Assembly (NCBI RefSeq): GCF_030244015.1
Contig: NZ_JASSYX010000003.1
Span: 310,001-374,000, forward strand
From: Pedobacter ginsengisoli
GTDB lineage: Bacteria > Bacteroidota > Bacteroidia > Sphingobacteriales > Sphingobacteriaceae
Reading direction: 5' to 3'
DNA: 64,000 bases
Below are positions 1-8,879 of this stretch, piece by piece (within the stretch, counting starts at the first letter, position 1; each line of letters begins with the position of its first letter). The notes under the pieces are model-generated. The model had not been told where the DNA came from. It saw only the letters and a program-made list of their open reading frames with translations, and made no database searches. The position numbers and the translations under genes are program-made.

Positions 1-108
1 TTTGTAAAGTTTGCCTTTTATGATCCTGGGATAGATCCATTTGCGCTTGCCGCCGTCGTCAGTAAGTGTTGAAAGCTGGTCCCTGAAATGTGCTGGTGTC
101 TGTGACAT
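1..108 (-). CDS. ccoG: CcoG, cbb3 oxidase maturation ferredoxin-like protein (5' part only)
   Basis: Only the first 36 codons lie in the window; the gene runs off the left edge. The visible N-terminus reads MSQTPAHFRDQLSTL, followed by a basic stretch KRKWIYPRIIKGKLYK. This matches the start of CcoG/FixG/RdxA proteins, polyferredoxin-like membrane proteins that act in copper reduction during cbb3 oxidase assembly. It begins 2 nt after the ccoP stop codon, in the usual last-gene position of Bacteroidota cco operons. The cysteine clusters and membrane helices that would confirm the call lie outside the window. Confidence 0.8.
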   Translation of the reverse strand, partial: MSQTPAHFRDQLSTLTDDGGKRKWIYPRIIKGKLYK

Positions 109-110
109 TT

Positions 111-905
111 TTATAATTTGTTACCCTGCGGCGCTTTTGCGCCGGCAGGTTTAGTTCCCTGCAGTGACAAAATGTAGTTTGACAGTTCAGAAATCTGTTT
201 TGGTCTCAATGTTTTTTCCCATGCTATCATTCCTTTTTCAGGAACTCCATATTTAATGGTCTTGAAGATGTCACTTATAGTACCTCCATGAAGCCAGTAC
301 TCGTCTGTGAGATTGGGGCCAACCAAACCTTCTGCATGTTCACCATGACAAGGTGTGCAGGCACCTTTAAATATTGCCGCGCCAGACTGCAGCACTGCCG
401 GTTCTTTCGATAGTGTTACATTGTTTTCGTTAACCTTTGCTGATGCATTGCCGGGTTTCAGGAGCATGGCAGTTTTGGCTTCATCAGCTTGTTTAAGCTC
501 TACTGCATATTCTTCATCCTGCAGCATTCCAATACCAAATACATGATAGCTTAACAGGTATACCATCGCAAAGATGACTGTTCCGTAAAACAGGACCATA
601 AACCAGGCCGGTGTGGGGTTATCCAGTTCTGCTATCCCATCGAAAGTGTGTTCCATGACCAGGTCTTTCTCCTCGGAGATCGGCTTCAAACCCATCAATT
701 TGGTCCAGAGAGCAGGTTTTTTGGGTTTTTCAGCTTCGGCTCTTTCTGCTGCCAGCCGGGCTGCTTCCTTTTCTTCTGCGGTTGCAAAAGGGCGCGGATA
801 CATTGACTCCTGCACATAAATCCTGATCACTTTCAAAATCAGCAGGGAAACTGCTAATACCACAATAACTGCGATCAGCAAAACGCCTATAAATATGTCT
901 GTCAT
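111..905 (-). CDS. ccoP: CcoP, cbb3-type cytochrome c oxidase subunit III
   Basis: Membrane-bound cytochrome c subunit that passes electrons to the CcoN catalytic core. An N-terminal hydrophobic helix (about residues 4-26) is followed by a charged Ala/Glu linker, the CcoP N-terminal signature HTFDGIAELDNPTPAW (86-101), a second helix (about 102-124) and one cytochrome c domain. The domain holds heme motif CTPCH at 183-187 and probable axial Met226. Proteobacterial CcoP usually has two CxxCH motifs; only one is present here, as seen in some Bacteroidota. Its ATG overlaps the ccoQ stop (ATGA), so translation is probably coupled. Confidence 0.95.
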   Translation of the reverse strand: MTDIFIGVLLIAVIVVLAVSLLILKVIRIYVQESMYPRPFATAEEKEAARLAAERAEAEKPKKPALWTKLMGLKPISEEKDLVMEHTFDGIAELDNPTPAWFMVLFYGTVIFAMVYLLSYHVFGIGMLQDEEYAVELKQADEAKTAMLLKPGNASAKVNENNVTLSKEPAVLQSGAAIFKGACTPCHGEHAEGLVGPNLTDEYWLHGGTISDIFKTIKYGVPEKGMIAWEKTLRPKQISELSNYILSLQGTKPAGAKAPQGNKL

Positions 906-1069
906 AGCCGGTCTTCTGTTAGGGGTAATTCACTCATGTATTTGATCTGATCCTTCTTCATCATGAACAGCAACACGGTTACTATCACGAAAAAGATCAT
1001 AAAAATGGCAAGGGAGGTGATCAGGTATACCTGGCTGCCATTTACCTCATTTAAAAATTGCTTAAACAT
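902..1069 (-). CDS. ccoQ: CcoQ-like small cbb3 oxidase subunit
   Basis: A 55-residue protein starting MFKQFLNEVNGS, with one hydrophobic helix at about residues 14-37 and a short charged tail ending TEDRL. Size, single helix and position between ccoNO and ccoP fit the CcoQ/FixQ subunit, which stabilises the cbb3 complex. The stop TGA overlaps the ccoP start. The gene begins about 18 nt after the ccoNO stop. The sequence itself carries no diagnostic motif, so the name rests on size, topology and position. Confidence 0.8.
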   Translation of the reverse strand: MFKQFLNEVNGSQVYLITSLAIFMIFFVIVTVLLFMMKKDQIKYMSELPLTEDRL

Positions 1070-1087
1070 CTTTTATATTTTTAAGTA

Positions 1088-3199
1088 TTACTTTGCTTTA
1101 ATGTCGGTTCCTAATCTTTGCAGATAGGCGATGATGGCGATGATCTCTTTGTCGCTTTTTACCTTAACCCTGTTAGCCTCCAGGTCGGCTGCTATCGTCC
1201 TGGCCTGCTTTTGGAGATCAGCATTTGCCTGCTTTTCATACCCCGCTTCATACGGCACTCCCAAGCTGCGCATGGCATTAATCTTAGATGCTGTGGTTGT
1301 GGTGTCGAGCTTTTGGCTGATCAGCCATTCGTAAGGAGGCATGATGCTTCCAGGCGACATGGTCTCTGGGTCCATTAAGTGATTGAAATGCCAGGCATTA
1401 GAGTATTTGGCTCCTTCTCTGGCCAGATCTGGGCCAGTCCGTTTGGAGCCCCATAAATGCGGATGGTCATAAACAAACTCACCGGCCTTGCTGTATTCCC
1501 CGTAACGTTCAGTTTCAGAGCGGAATGGACGTACCATCTGAGAATGGCAGTTGACACATCCTTCCCTGATGTACAGATCACGCCCCTGTAGTTCCAAAGC
1601 AGAATACGGTTTCACACTACTGATTGTAGGGATATTTGATTTGATGGTAAAAGTGGGCATCATTTCCACCATGCCACCTATAAGGATTACGACGAGTGAT
1701 AGCACCATAAATATGAACGGCTTGCGTTCGAGCATCCGGTGAACCTTTTTATCCGACCCGACAGGCTGATAGCCCGGTTCCAGGGCCAGTGCTTCAGCGG
1801 GTTCGTTGGCCAGAAGCTTGCCCCGGTTCACTGTTTTGATCAGGTTGTAGGTCATGACCAATACTCCTGCGAGATACAACACGCCACCAGCTGAGCGAAG
1901 CATGTACATCGGGATGATCTGGATCACCGTTTCCAGAAAGTTAGGATAGCGGAGCATCCCTTCTTCTGTGAAATCTTTCCACATCATTCCCTGAGTGAAA
2001 CCGGCAAAGTACATCGGCACTGCGTAAAATATAATGCCCAGTGTTCCGATCCAAAAATGGAAGCCGGCCAATTTTTTTGAATACAGTTCTGTCCTGTAAA
2101 TTCTGGGAATAAGCCAGTAAAGAATGGCAAAGGTCAGGAAGCCGTTCCAGCCGAGTGCTCCTACGTGAACATGCGCAACGATCCAGTCTGTATAGTGTGC
2201 TATGGCATTAATTTGTTTTAAGGCCAGCATCGGGCCCTCAAAAGTTGCCATACCATAGGCGGTCAGTCCGACGACCATAAATTTCAAAGTAGGGTCCTCT
2301 CTGACTTTGTCCCATGCGCCACGAAGTGTAAGCAGCCCATTGATCATACCGCCCCAGCTTGGCGCGATAAGCATGACTGAAAAAGCAACCCCGAGCGATT
2401 GAGCCCATGAGGGCAGCGAAGTATACAAAAGATGGTGCGGACCGGCCCAGATATAAATAAAAATAAGGGACCAGAAATGAAGGATACTTAATTTATAGGA
2501 ATAGACCGGCCTGTTTGCCATTTTGGGAAGAAAATAATACATCATTCCCAGATAAGGCGTGGTTAGAAAAAAAGCTACAGCATTATGACCATACCACCAT
2601 TGCACTAACGCATCCTGGACGCCGGCATATAAATAATAACTTTTAAATGCTGAAATCGGCAGTTCAAATGAGTTGACGATATGCAGAACAGCGACCGTGA
2701 CGAAAGTGGCGATATAAAACCAAATGGCCACATACATGTGCTGTTCACGGCGTTTAATGATCGTTCCAAACATATTGACTCCGAACACCACCCAAATCAG
2801 GGTAATGGCAATGTCAATCGGCCATTCCAGTTCTGCATATTCATGTGAGGTAGTAAGCCCAAGTGGCAAGGTGATCACCGCCGAAACAATAATCGCCTGC
2901 CAGCCCCAGAAATGAATCTTGCTAAGGATGTCGCTATACATTCTTGCCTTAAGCAGCCGCTGCAGGGAGTAGTAAACCCCCATGAAAATGGCATTTCCGA
3001 CAAAAGCAAAGATGACAGCATTGGTGTGCAAGGGGCGGATCCGTCCAAATGTCGTATACTGGGATCCCATGTTCATTGCAGGTTTAAAAAGCTGCAATGC
3101 AACGAGCAGACCCACTGTCATGCCTATTATCCCCCAAACAATGGTTGCTATGGCAAAGTTTCTGACGATCTTATTGTCGTAGTAAAATTTTTCAGTCAT
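1088..3199 (-). CDS. ccoNO: CcoNO fusion, cbb3 oxidase catalytic subunit plus c-heme subunit II
   Basis: Catalytic subunit I fused to subunit II, an arrangement common in Bacteroidota. Residues 1 to about 455 are a multi-helix heme-copper oxidase core. Expected metal ligands are visible: H58 in RPLHTNA, H205 in WYGHNAV, H255-H256 in GPHH, and the HVH pair at 343-345. After a linker and another helix (about 494-512), the FixO domain carries one heme c motif CVNCH (548-552) and the family motif SQMVRPFRSETERYG. It reduces O2 to water with high affinity and pumps protons. Length 703 aa. It follows ccoS by about 70 nt and precedes ccoQ. Confidence 0.97.
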   Translation of the reverse strand: MTEKFYYDNKIVRNFAIATIVWGIIGMTVGLLVALQLFKPAMNMGSQYTTFGRIRPLHTNAVIFAFVGNAIFMGVYYSLQRLLKARMYSDILSKIHFWGWQAIIVSAVITLPLGLTTSHEYAELEWPIDIAITLIWVVFGVNMFGTIIKRREQHMYVAIWFYIATFVTVAVLHIVNSFELPISAFKSYYLYAGVQDALVQWWYGHNAVAFFLTTPYLGMMYYFLPKMANRPVYSYKLSILHFWSLIFIYIWAGPHHLLYTSLPSWAQSLGVAFSVMLIAPSWGGMINGLLTLRGAWDKVREDPTLKFMVVGLTAYGMATFEGPMLALKQINAIAHYTDWIVAHVHVGALGWNGFLTFAILYWLIPRIYRTELYSKKLAGFHFWIGTLGIIFYAVPMYFAGFTQGMMWKDFTEEGMLRYPNFLETVIQIIPMYMLRSAGGVLYLAGVLVMTYNLIKTVNRGKLLANEPAEALALEPGYQPVGSDKKVHRMLERKPFIFMVLSLVVILIGGMVEMMPTFTIKSNIPTISSVKPYSALELQGRDLYIREGCVNCHSQMVRPFRSETERYGEYSKAGEFVYDHPHLWGSKRTGPDLAREGAKYSNAWHFNHLMDPETMSPGSIMPPYEWLISQKLDTTTTASKINAMRSLGVPYEAGYEKQANADLQKQARTIAADLEANRVKVKSDKEIIAIIAYLQRLGTDIKAK

Positions 3200-3271
3200 A
3201 AAAATATCGGTATGGTTTACAGGGATAAAAGTACTGAGCTCACGAAGCTTGATGAGTGACGAGTGTTCCTG

Positions 3272-3454
3272 CTAAAAGTGATCCTGGTCACCTTTTTCAG
3301 GTTCCGGATCGAGCAGCTCATCATCAAAGAGAATTCTTACCGAAGGTGTATAGGTATCGTCATGCTGTCCGGATCTTACGGCCCAAAAGAAAGCTGCCAG
3401 AAAGACCATAGCCAGCACAACGCTGCATCCGATCAAAATGAAGATCATATTCAT
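3272..3454 (-). CDS. ccoS: CcoS, cbb3 oxidase assembly protein
   Basis: A 60-residue protein with one N-terminal membrane helix (MNMIFILIGCSVVLAMVFLA) followed by FFWAVRSGQHDD and an acidic tail, the standard FixS/CcoS pattern. It is needed for insertion of heme b and copper into CcoN. The start overlaps the end of ccoI by 4 nt (ATGA), so the two are probably translationally coupled. Confidence 0.93.
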   Translation of the reverse strand: MNMIFILIGCSVVLAMVFLAAFFWAVRSGQHDDTYTPSVRILFDDELLDPEPEKGDQDHF

Positions 3455-5847
3455 AATAATTTGTTTTTACGTGCATAGCACCTTACCGCAGTTGTTGTAA
3501 ATACGATTATTGTCACTGTGCTCAGGGGCATGAGAACTGCCGCAATAAGTGGCGATAAAACTCCCTGAACGGCAAAGAACAAACCTGCTGTGTTGTAAGC
3601 TAAAGAAACGGCAAATGACATATGGATCACTTTGACCGCATCCTTTGCCTGCCGTATGAATTGAGGTATCTTCTCAAAGGATCTTCCGTCGAGAACGGCA
3701 TCACAGCCAGGAGTAAAATTATTGATATTGTCAGTTACGGCGATACCCAGATTACTTTGTTTCAATGCACCGGAATCGTTTAATCCATCTCCAAACATCA
3801 CAGTCTTCCGGCCTGAGTTTTGCAAATTTTTCACGTAATCCAGTTTTTGCTGTGGCGACTGTTCAAAAAGCATTTTATCTCCGCTGTTAAAAAACGTAAT
3901 CAGATCGTACTTGTCATGCGGCTGGTCGCCTGACAACAGGTGCAGGACATATTTTTTGCCTAATTTCTGAAAAACAGTGCCCAGGCCTTTTCTCCAATGC
4001 TGTCTGATAATGAAATGCCCTAAATATTGACCGTTGATCATCACATGGGTCGCTGTTTTTTCAGGAGAGTTGTTCAGTGGCAGATCAAGGAATGTAGAAC
4101 TTCCCAATTTTACATCATTTCCATTGATCTTGCCACTGATCCCTCTTCCAATTTTTTCAGCATAATTATCGGTCGGCCAGAGTGCTGGTCTCTTCAGGTA
4201 TTTTGTTAATTCCCTGCTAAGCGGATGGCTGGAATTTCTCGTCAGATCGCTGACCAGCTGTCTTTGCTCATCTGTTATATACCCTATAAAGGTCATCCCT
4301 GCAGCATCAGGATTGGTAATAGTCCCTGTTTTATCAAACACGAATGTATCCGTACGGGCCATCTCTTCAATGACTGCATTGTTCTTCAGGTAAAAACCGT
4401 TCTTATCAAATATGCTGATCACAGCCGCCAGCGTAAAGGGAGAACTCAGAGCAAGCGCGCATGGACATGCAATGATCAACACCGCTGTAAACGATGCTAA
4501 AGCTTTGGGTGGATCTGAAAACATCCAGAATACAGCAGCACCAAATGCAAGGATGAGCAAGGCAATGCTAAAATATTTGCTGGCAGTATCGCTGAAAGTT
4601 TTGATGCCAGTTTTTGGTTTAACAAAAGCTTCATTGTTCCAAAGCTGGGTAAGATAACTTTGAGAGACCGGCTTTATGACTTCCAGCTCCAGCACTCCTG
4701 AAAGTTGCCTTCCGCCCGCATAGATTACTTCTCCCAGAACCTTTTTTAAAGGCCGGGATTCTCCCGTTACGAAACTAAAGTCTATCAATGCCTCACCTTT
4801 TAACAGTATCGCATCAGCAGGAATAATTTCCATACTGCGAACTATGATGCGGTCACCGGTTGTCAGCTCCGAAAGCGGAACCGATATTTCTGATCCATTT
4901 TTTAAAGTAGTTACGGCCACAGGAAAATACGAGCGGTAATCCCTTTCGAAGGAGATGTGCTGGAATGTTCTTTGCTGCATCCATTTGCCGATCAGCAGAA
5001 AAAATACGAGTCCGCAGAGAGTATCTGCAAATCCTGCTCCTGTACGCAGGACGATCTCATAGGCCGTTCGTATAAACATGACCGCTATGCCCAGCGCCAG
5101 CGGGAAGTCAAGGTTCAGTCTTTTCGCCTTGAGGTTATTCCAGGCCGAAGAAAAATAGCCGGCTCCGCTGTAGAGTATTATTGGAATAGAAAATGCCAAA
5201 TTCAGCCAGCCAAAGAAGTCCTTGAATTCTTTGTCAAAATAGCCCAGTCCAAAATATTCCGGGAAACTTAGCAGCATTACATTTCCAAAACAGAATCCGG
5301 CTACGGCGATTTTTGTAATCAATTTTCTTTCCGTGTTGTTCTTTTGTTTTTCTTTAACCACATCCTGCTGGCTGATCAATGGCTCATAACCAATGGAGAC
5401 GAGCACCTCAGCAACTTCTTTTAACGAAGCTTCCTGATTGTTGAAAGTTATCGTTACCTGCTTTTTTAAAAAGTCAATCCTGGATTTTACGATAGCCGGC
5501 TGTAGCTGGTAAAGGTGCTCCAGCAGCCAAATACAGGAGCTACAGTGGATCGCAGGAATATATAGCGTAATTATGGAAATATTCCCATCCTGATAATCTA
5601 CCAGTTTTGCAGCAATCTCTTTTACATTCAGGTAATCCAGGTTGGTTTTTGAATTTTGCTGTGTTCGGCCCGGTACTTTGTTGTAGGTATAATAATTCTG
5701 CAGATTGTGTTTGGATAATATACCATAAACGGTTTTACAACCCAAACAGCAAAACTTCATGTCATTTAATTTATAGTCATCGGCTTTGATATCCTCACCG
5801 CAATGGAAACAGTGGTCGGTTATAATAAATGTTTTTTCAGCTGGCAT
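3451..5847 (-). CDS. ccoI: CcoI/FixI-type copper-translocating P-type ATPase
   Basis: P1B-type ATPase that delivers copper for the CuB site of cbb3 oxidase. An N-terminal cysteine cluster (CFHC 13-16, CCLGC 33-37) resembles the metal-binding domain of this subgroup, and is followed by an HMA domain with CSSC at 102-105. Then come membrane helices, TGES (361-364), the metal-binding CPC motif (461-463), the phosphorylation site DKTGT (505-509), an HPLS motif and GDGLNDS. All catalytic residues are present. It is the first gene of the cco operon. A TGAT-N4-ATCA box lies about 70 nt upstream of its start (5917-5930), so oxygen-linked control is likely. Confidence 0.95.
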   Translation of the reverse strand: MPAEKTFIITDHCFHCGEDIKADDYKLNDMKFCCLGCKTVYGILSKHNLQNYYTYNKVPGRTQQNSKTNLDYLNVKEIAAKLVDYQDGNISIITLYIPAIHCSSCIWLLEHLYQLQPAIVKSRIDFLKKQVTITFNNQEASLKEVAEVLVSIGYEPLISQQDVVKEKQKNNTERKLITKIAVAGFCFGNVMLLSFPEYFGLGYFDKEFKDFFGWLNLAFSIPIILYSGAGYFSSAWNNLKAKRLNLDFPLALGIAVMFIRTAYEIVLRTGAGFADTLCGLVFFLLIGKWMQQRTFQHISFERDYRSYFPVAVTTLKNGSEISVPLSELTTGDRIIVRSMEIIPADAILLKGEALIDFSFVTGESRPLKKVLGEVIYAGGRQLSGVLELEVIKPVSQSYLTQLWNNEAFVKPKTGIKTFSDTASKYFSIALLILAFGAAVFWMFSDPPKALASFTAVLIIACPCALALSSPFTLAAVISIFDKNGFYLKNNAVIEEMARTDTFVFDKTGTITNPDAAGMTFIGYITDEQRQLVSDLTRNSSHPLSRELTKYLKRPALWPTDNYAEKIGRGISGKINGNDVKLGSSTFLDLPLNNSPEKTATHVMINGQYLGHFIIRQHWRKGLGTVFQKLGKKYVLHLLSGDQPHDKYDLITFFNSGDKMLFEQSPQQKLDYVKNLQNSGRKTVMFGDGLNDSGALKQSNLGIAVTDNINNFTPGCDAVLDGRSFEKIPQFIRQAKDAVKVIHMSFAVSLAYNTAGLFFAVQGVLSPLIAAVLMPLSTVTIIVFTTTAVRCYARKNKLL

Positions 5848-5916
5848 ACTTGATTAATATTTTTCAAAATTGGTCAACTGCGACCGATAGAGAAATGATA
5901 CCGCTCCCGGAAAAAA

Positions 5917-5930
5917 GTGATTAAGATCAA
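5917..5930. promoter_or_regulatory. Fnr-type box upstream of the cco operon
   Basis: GTGATTAAGATCAA matches the classical FNR consensus TTGAT-N4-ATCAA at 9 of 10 informative positions. Its centre is about 76 nt upstream of the ccoI start. A nearby inverted repeat GATCAAGATTGATC (5925-5938) overlaps it. The regulator gene at 6033-6740 is the obvious candidate to bind it. Confidence 0.65.
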
Positions 5931-6032
5931 GATTGATCTGTTACCGGGTGTACTGAGCTTACCCCGGAGATTACATCTTACATGAGCCTGATTCTGTTTA
6001 ACTGTATATTTAGAATGTTTACTTATGTATGG

Positions 6033-6740
6033 TCATTTGAAATTTGAACGCAGCACCAGTTTTTCAATATTCTGCACCCATATCTTACGGCCCTCGGTTC
6101 CAATGATACCCTCCTGCTTAAGTTCCTTCAATAATCGGATTACATTTTCTTTAGCCAGCCCGGCCATATTTGCCAGGTCACTCCTGGAAATGTCAATGAT
6201 CACCCTTTCACCATCTTTAGACCCTGATTTAAATTTTTCCCGGATGACGATCAGTGCAATCGCTAAGCGCTCCACTGCTGAGCGGTTCGCAAATACAGAA
6301 ATATTATTGGCCAACACCGTGTACTCATGGCTAAGAGCTTTCAATAAACGCTGTGTAAACAATGGTGATTTATGCAAAATGGTTAAAAAATCCTCTTTTG
6401 GGATAAAAGTAATTGAACTCGTCTCCAGTGCGGCGGCTGAGTCAGGATAACGTTCTTCAGATAAGATGGCATGATACCCGATCAGCTCCCCCTTGTCAGC
6501 TATATAGATAATCTGTTCTTTGCCAGACCTGTCTACTTTGTATTTTTTTACCTTTCCCTGATGGATATAAAATATGCCTGTTGGGACCACACCCTCTCTG
6601 AAAATAATATCTCCTTTCGCATACTTCTGCTCACCCTGTCTTGAAATCAGGAAATCAAAATCATCTTCAGAAAGCACATTGAGAATGGACTGGGTAGTAA
6701 AATTCCATTTATCAATCGGGAAAATTCCTGACAAGCTCAT
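6033..6740 (-). CDS. Crp/Fnr-family transcriptional regulator without cysteines
   Basis: A 235-residue regulator with a cNMP-binding-type beta-roll (about residues 15-130), a long dimer helix (about 130-155) and a winged helix-turn-helix (about 170-225; ISRSDLANMAGLAKENVIRLLKEL). In the recognition helix, Glu and Arg occupy the positions that read the TGA half-site in FNR/CRP. The protein has no cysteine at all, so it cannot carry the FNR [4Fe-4S] cluster and must sense something else or be ligand-free. It lies between the cco operon and a divergent SulP group, with TGAT-N4-ATCA boxes on both sides. One box ends 26 nt before its own start codon, suggesting autoregulation. Confidence 0.88.
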   Translation of the reverse strand: MSLSGIFPIDKWNFTTQSILNVLSEDDFDFLISRQGEQKYAKGDIIFREGVVPTGIFYIHQGKVKKYKVDRSGKEQIIYIADKGELIGYHAILSEERYPDSAAALETSSITFIPKEDFLTILHKSPLFTQRLLKALSHEYTVLANNISVFANRSAVERLAIALIVIREKFKSGSKDGERVIIDISRSDLANMAGLAKENVIRLLKELKQEGIIGTEGRKIWVQNIEKLVLRSNFK

Positions 6741-6765
6741 CTTGCAAATATAAGATTAATTCATC

Positions 6766-6779
6766 CTGATATATATCAT
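6766..6779. promoter_or_regulatory. Fnr-type box, proximal to the regulator gene
   Basis: CTGATATATATCAT contains the perfect palindrome TGATATATATCA (6767-6778), a TGAT-N4-ATCA site. It ends 26 nt before the start codon of the Crp/Fnr gene, so it probably overlaps that gene's promoter. An identical 12-mer lies 24 bp away. Confidence 0.6.
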
Positions 6780-6789
6780 CCCCGAATAG

Positions 6790-6803
6790 TTGATATATAT
6801 CAG
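6790..6803. promoter_or_regulatory. Fnr-type box, proximal to the divergent small ORF/SulP group
   Basis: TTGATATATATCAG contains the same 12-bp palindrome as the neighbouring box (6791-6802) and matches TTGAT-N4-ATCAA at 9 of 10 positions. It lies about 70 nt upstream of the small ORF at 6873. A possible -7-like element TATATTTA (6849-6856) lies downstream. Confidence 0.6.
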
Positions 6804-6872
6804 TTTTAACACTGATCTCATACCTGAAAAACACAGGACCTCAGTACATATATTTACAGCGAACGAAAGGAT

Positions 6873-7136
6873 ATGTTTATAAAAGAGTTATTTCACAAAC
6901 TGCGAGCTGGTAAACCAATTTACCGCATTTCCAGTGATGCTTCAAAATCACTGTTCTTCTATAATGATCCTGATTTTAACCATTCTTATAATTCCTTTGA
7001 AAATATTCACACGACAAGCTCAATAGATTATACACTGAAGACTCTCCTGTTTCATATGCCGGACAAAAGACCTGCAGGAACCCTCCCGGTAACTTGTCAG
7101 ACTCCCTGCAAGCAATTCCGGTCAGTTACAGGTTAG
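6873..7136 (+). CDS. Small hypothetical protein, 87 aa
   Basis: I do not recognise this protein. It starts MFIKELFHKLRAGKP, is rich in aromatic and polar residues, has two cysteines near the C-terminus (CQTPC) and no clear membrane helix or signal peptide. Support for it being real is contextual: it sits directly downstream of two Fnr-type boxes, has GAAAGG just before the ATG, and is followed 45 nt later by the SulP gene on the same strand. It could also be an untranslated leader. Confidence 0.4.
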   Translation: MFIKELFHKLRAGKPIYRISSDASKSLFFYNDPDFNHSYNSFENIHTTSSIDYTLKTLLFHMPDKRPAGTLPVTCQTPCKQFRSVTG

Positions 7137-7181
7137 TGGATAATTATTACCGTTGGGAATCTTAACTGAAAAAATACAGCT

Positions 7182-8879
7182 ATGTTCAGGCCTAAAATCT
7201 TAGACACCTTAAAAAATTACCATAAGGACCAGTTTTTTAAAGACGTAACTGCCGGGGTGATTGTAGGAATAGTTGCGTTACCCCTGGCCATTGCGTTTGC
7301 CATTGCCTCCGGTGTGTCTCCCGAAAAGGGGATTCTTACGGCAATAATCGCGGGATTTGTGATATCAGCTTTGGGAGGCAGCCGCGTGCAAATAGGAGGG
7401 CCCACAGGAGCTTTTATAGTGGTGGTCTACGGCATTGTTCAACAGTATGGCATACATGGCCTGATCATCACCACATTTATTGCAGGGATATTACTTGTTG
7501 TGATGGGGCTTACAAAATTGGGCAATACCATCAAGTACATCCCTTATCCGCTGATCATCGGTTTCACAACGGGAATCGCTGTGATCATATTTTCATCCGA
7601 AGTGAAGGATTTTTTTGGTCTGGAAATGGGAAATATTCCATCCGGATTTATCAGTAAGTGGCTCGTCTATATACAATACAGATCTTCTGTAAATATTTAC
7701 GCAGCAGGAATCGGAGTTTTTACTTTGATGATCGTTTTGCTGTGGCCTAAGGTCGTCCGTAAAGTACCGGGATCGCTGGTAGCCATCATTGTGACAACAC
7801 TTGTTGTTCATTTTTTTAAGATTCCCGTAGAAACTATAGGGAGCCGCTTTGGGGCTATCCCCTCGACATTGCCCCATCCGATAATCCCCGGAGTTAGCCT
7901 GGAAACACTCCAGCAATTGATCAGGCCGGCAATAACGATTGCACTGCTGGGTAGTATAGAATCACTTTTATCCGCAGTGGTGGCTGATGGAATGATCGGC
8001 GGAAATCACCGTTCCAATACAGAATTGATAGCCCAGGGTCTTGCCAATATCTGTTCTTCCGTTTTTGGAGGAATTCCCGCAACAGGAGCTATCGCAAGAA
8101 CAGCTACTAATGTCAAAAGCGGCGGACGGACGCCAATTGCCGGGATCGTCCATACTGCTACCCTATTGATTATCATGTTTTTTGCAGGCAAGTGGGCCGC
8201 ACTGATTCCTATGGCGACGCTGGCCGGGATATTAGTAATCGTCGCCTGGAATATGAGTGAAATCGGTCATTTTATGAACGTGGTGAAAGGATCAAAAAGT
8301 GATGCCGCTGTTTTAGTCACTACTTTTATCCTGACAGTACTGGTAGATCTGACAGTTGCGATCGAAATAGGGATGATACTGGCGGCCTTTATGTTTACAC
8401 GCAACATGATGCAGACCAGTTCCATAAAACAAGCGGTATTTTCCCCTGATCAGTTGTCTGATGAAATCCGGGACCTGAAAGCTCTTCCAGATGGTGTTGA
8501 AGTTTTTGAAATTAACGGGCCTTTATTCTTCGGCGTGGCCTATAAGTTTAAGGATGCGATGAAAGTAATAGAGGGTCCCGCCCGGATATTGATCGTCAGG
8601 ATGAGAAATGTACCCATTATTGATGCCACAGGTATCCGGGTACTTAGAGAGGTAAATGAGGAAATAAAGCGCAAAGGTGCCAGGCTGATTCTTGCGGAGG
8701 CAAACAGCTTACAGGTAATAACTGAACTAAAGAAGGCCCGGTTACTTTTTCAGATCGGGAAAAGAAATGTTACCCCCACTTATGAAAAGGCACTGGCACG
8801 AACCCAAGAGATTTTGGAACAACCAACTGATATTAATGACATACAAAACCCTGGTTCACCAAAAGTTATAAAAAAATGA
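7182..8879 (+). CDS. SulP-family anion permease with STAS domain
   Basis: A 565-residue inner-membrane SLC26/SulP transporter. The N-terminal part has the family start (FKDVTAGVIVGIVALPLAIAFA), then GLGGSRVQIGGPTGAF-like motif text (GGSRVQIGGPTGAF) and about 10-12 hydrophobic helices up to roughly residue 410. A STAS domain (about 440-545, with VPIIDATGIRVL) follows. The family moves sulfate, bicarbonate or other anions; the substrate cannot be told from sequence. Its last four bases overlap the next ATG (ATGA), so it is probably co-translated with the methyltransferase that follows. The Fnr-type boxes upstream suggest redox control. Confidence 0.92.
   Translation: MFRPKILDTLKNYHKDQFFKDVTAGVIVGIVALPLAIAFAIASGVSPEKGILTAIIAGFVISALGGSRVQIGGPTGAFIVVVYGIVQQYGIHGLIITTFIAGILLVVMGLTKLGNTIKYIPYPLIIGFTTGIAVIIFSSEVKDFFGLEMGNIPSGFISKWLVYIQYRSSVNIYAAGIGVFTLMIVLLWPKVVRKVPGSLVAIIVTTLVVHFFKIPVETIGSRFGAIPSTLPHPIIPGVSLETLQQLIRPAITIALLGSIESLLSAVVADGMIGGNHRSNTELIAQGLANICSSVFGGIPATGAIARTATNVKSGGRTPIAGIVHTATLLIIMFFAGKWAALIPMATLAGILVIVAWNMSEIGHFMNVVKGSKSDAAVLVTTFILTVLVDLTVAIEIGMILAAFMFTRNMMQTSSIKQAVFSPDQLSDEIRDLKALPDGVEVFEINGPLFFGVAYKFKDAMKVIEGPARILIVRMRNVPIIDATGIRVLREVNEEIKRKGARLILAEANSLQVITELKKARLLFQIGKRNVTPTYEKALARTQEILEQPTDINDIQNPGSPKVIKK

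Noticed and set aside
3278..3291. GTGATCCTGGTCAC palindrome as a further Fnr-type box before ccoNO
   Set aside because: It matches TTGAT-N4-ATCAA at only 7 of 10 positions and lies inside the ccoS coding end; too weak to list.
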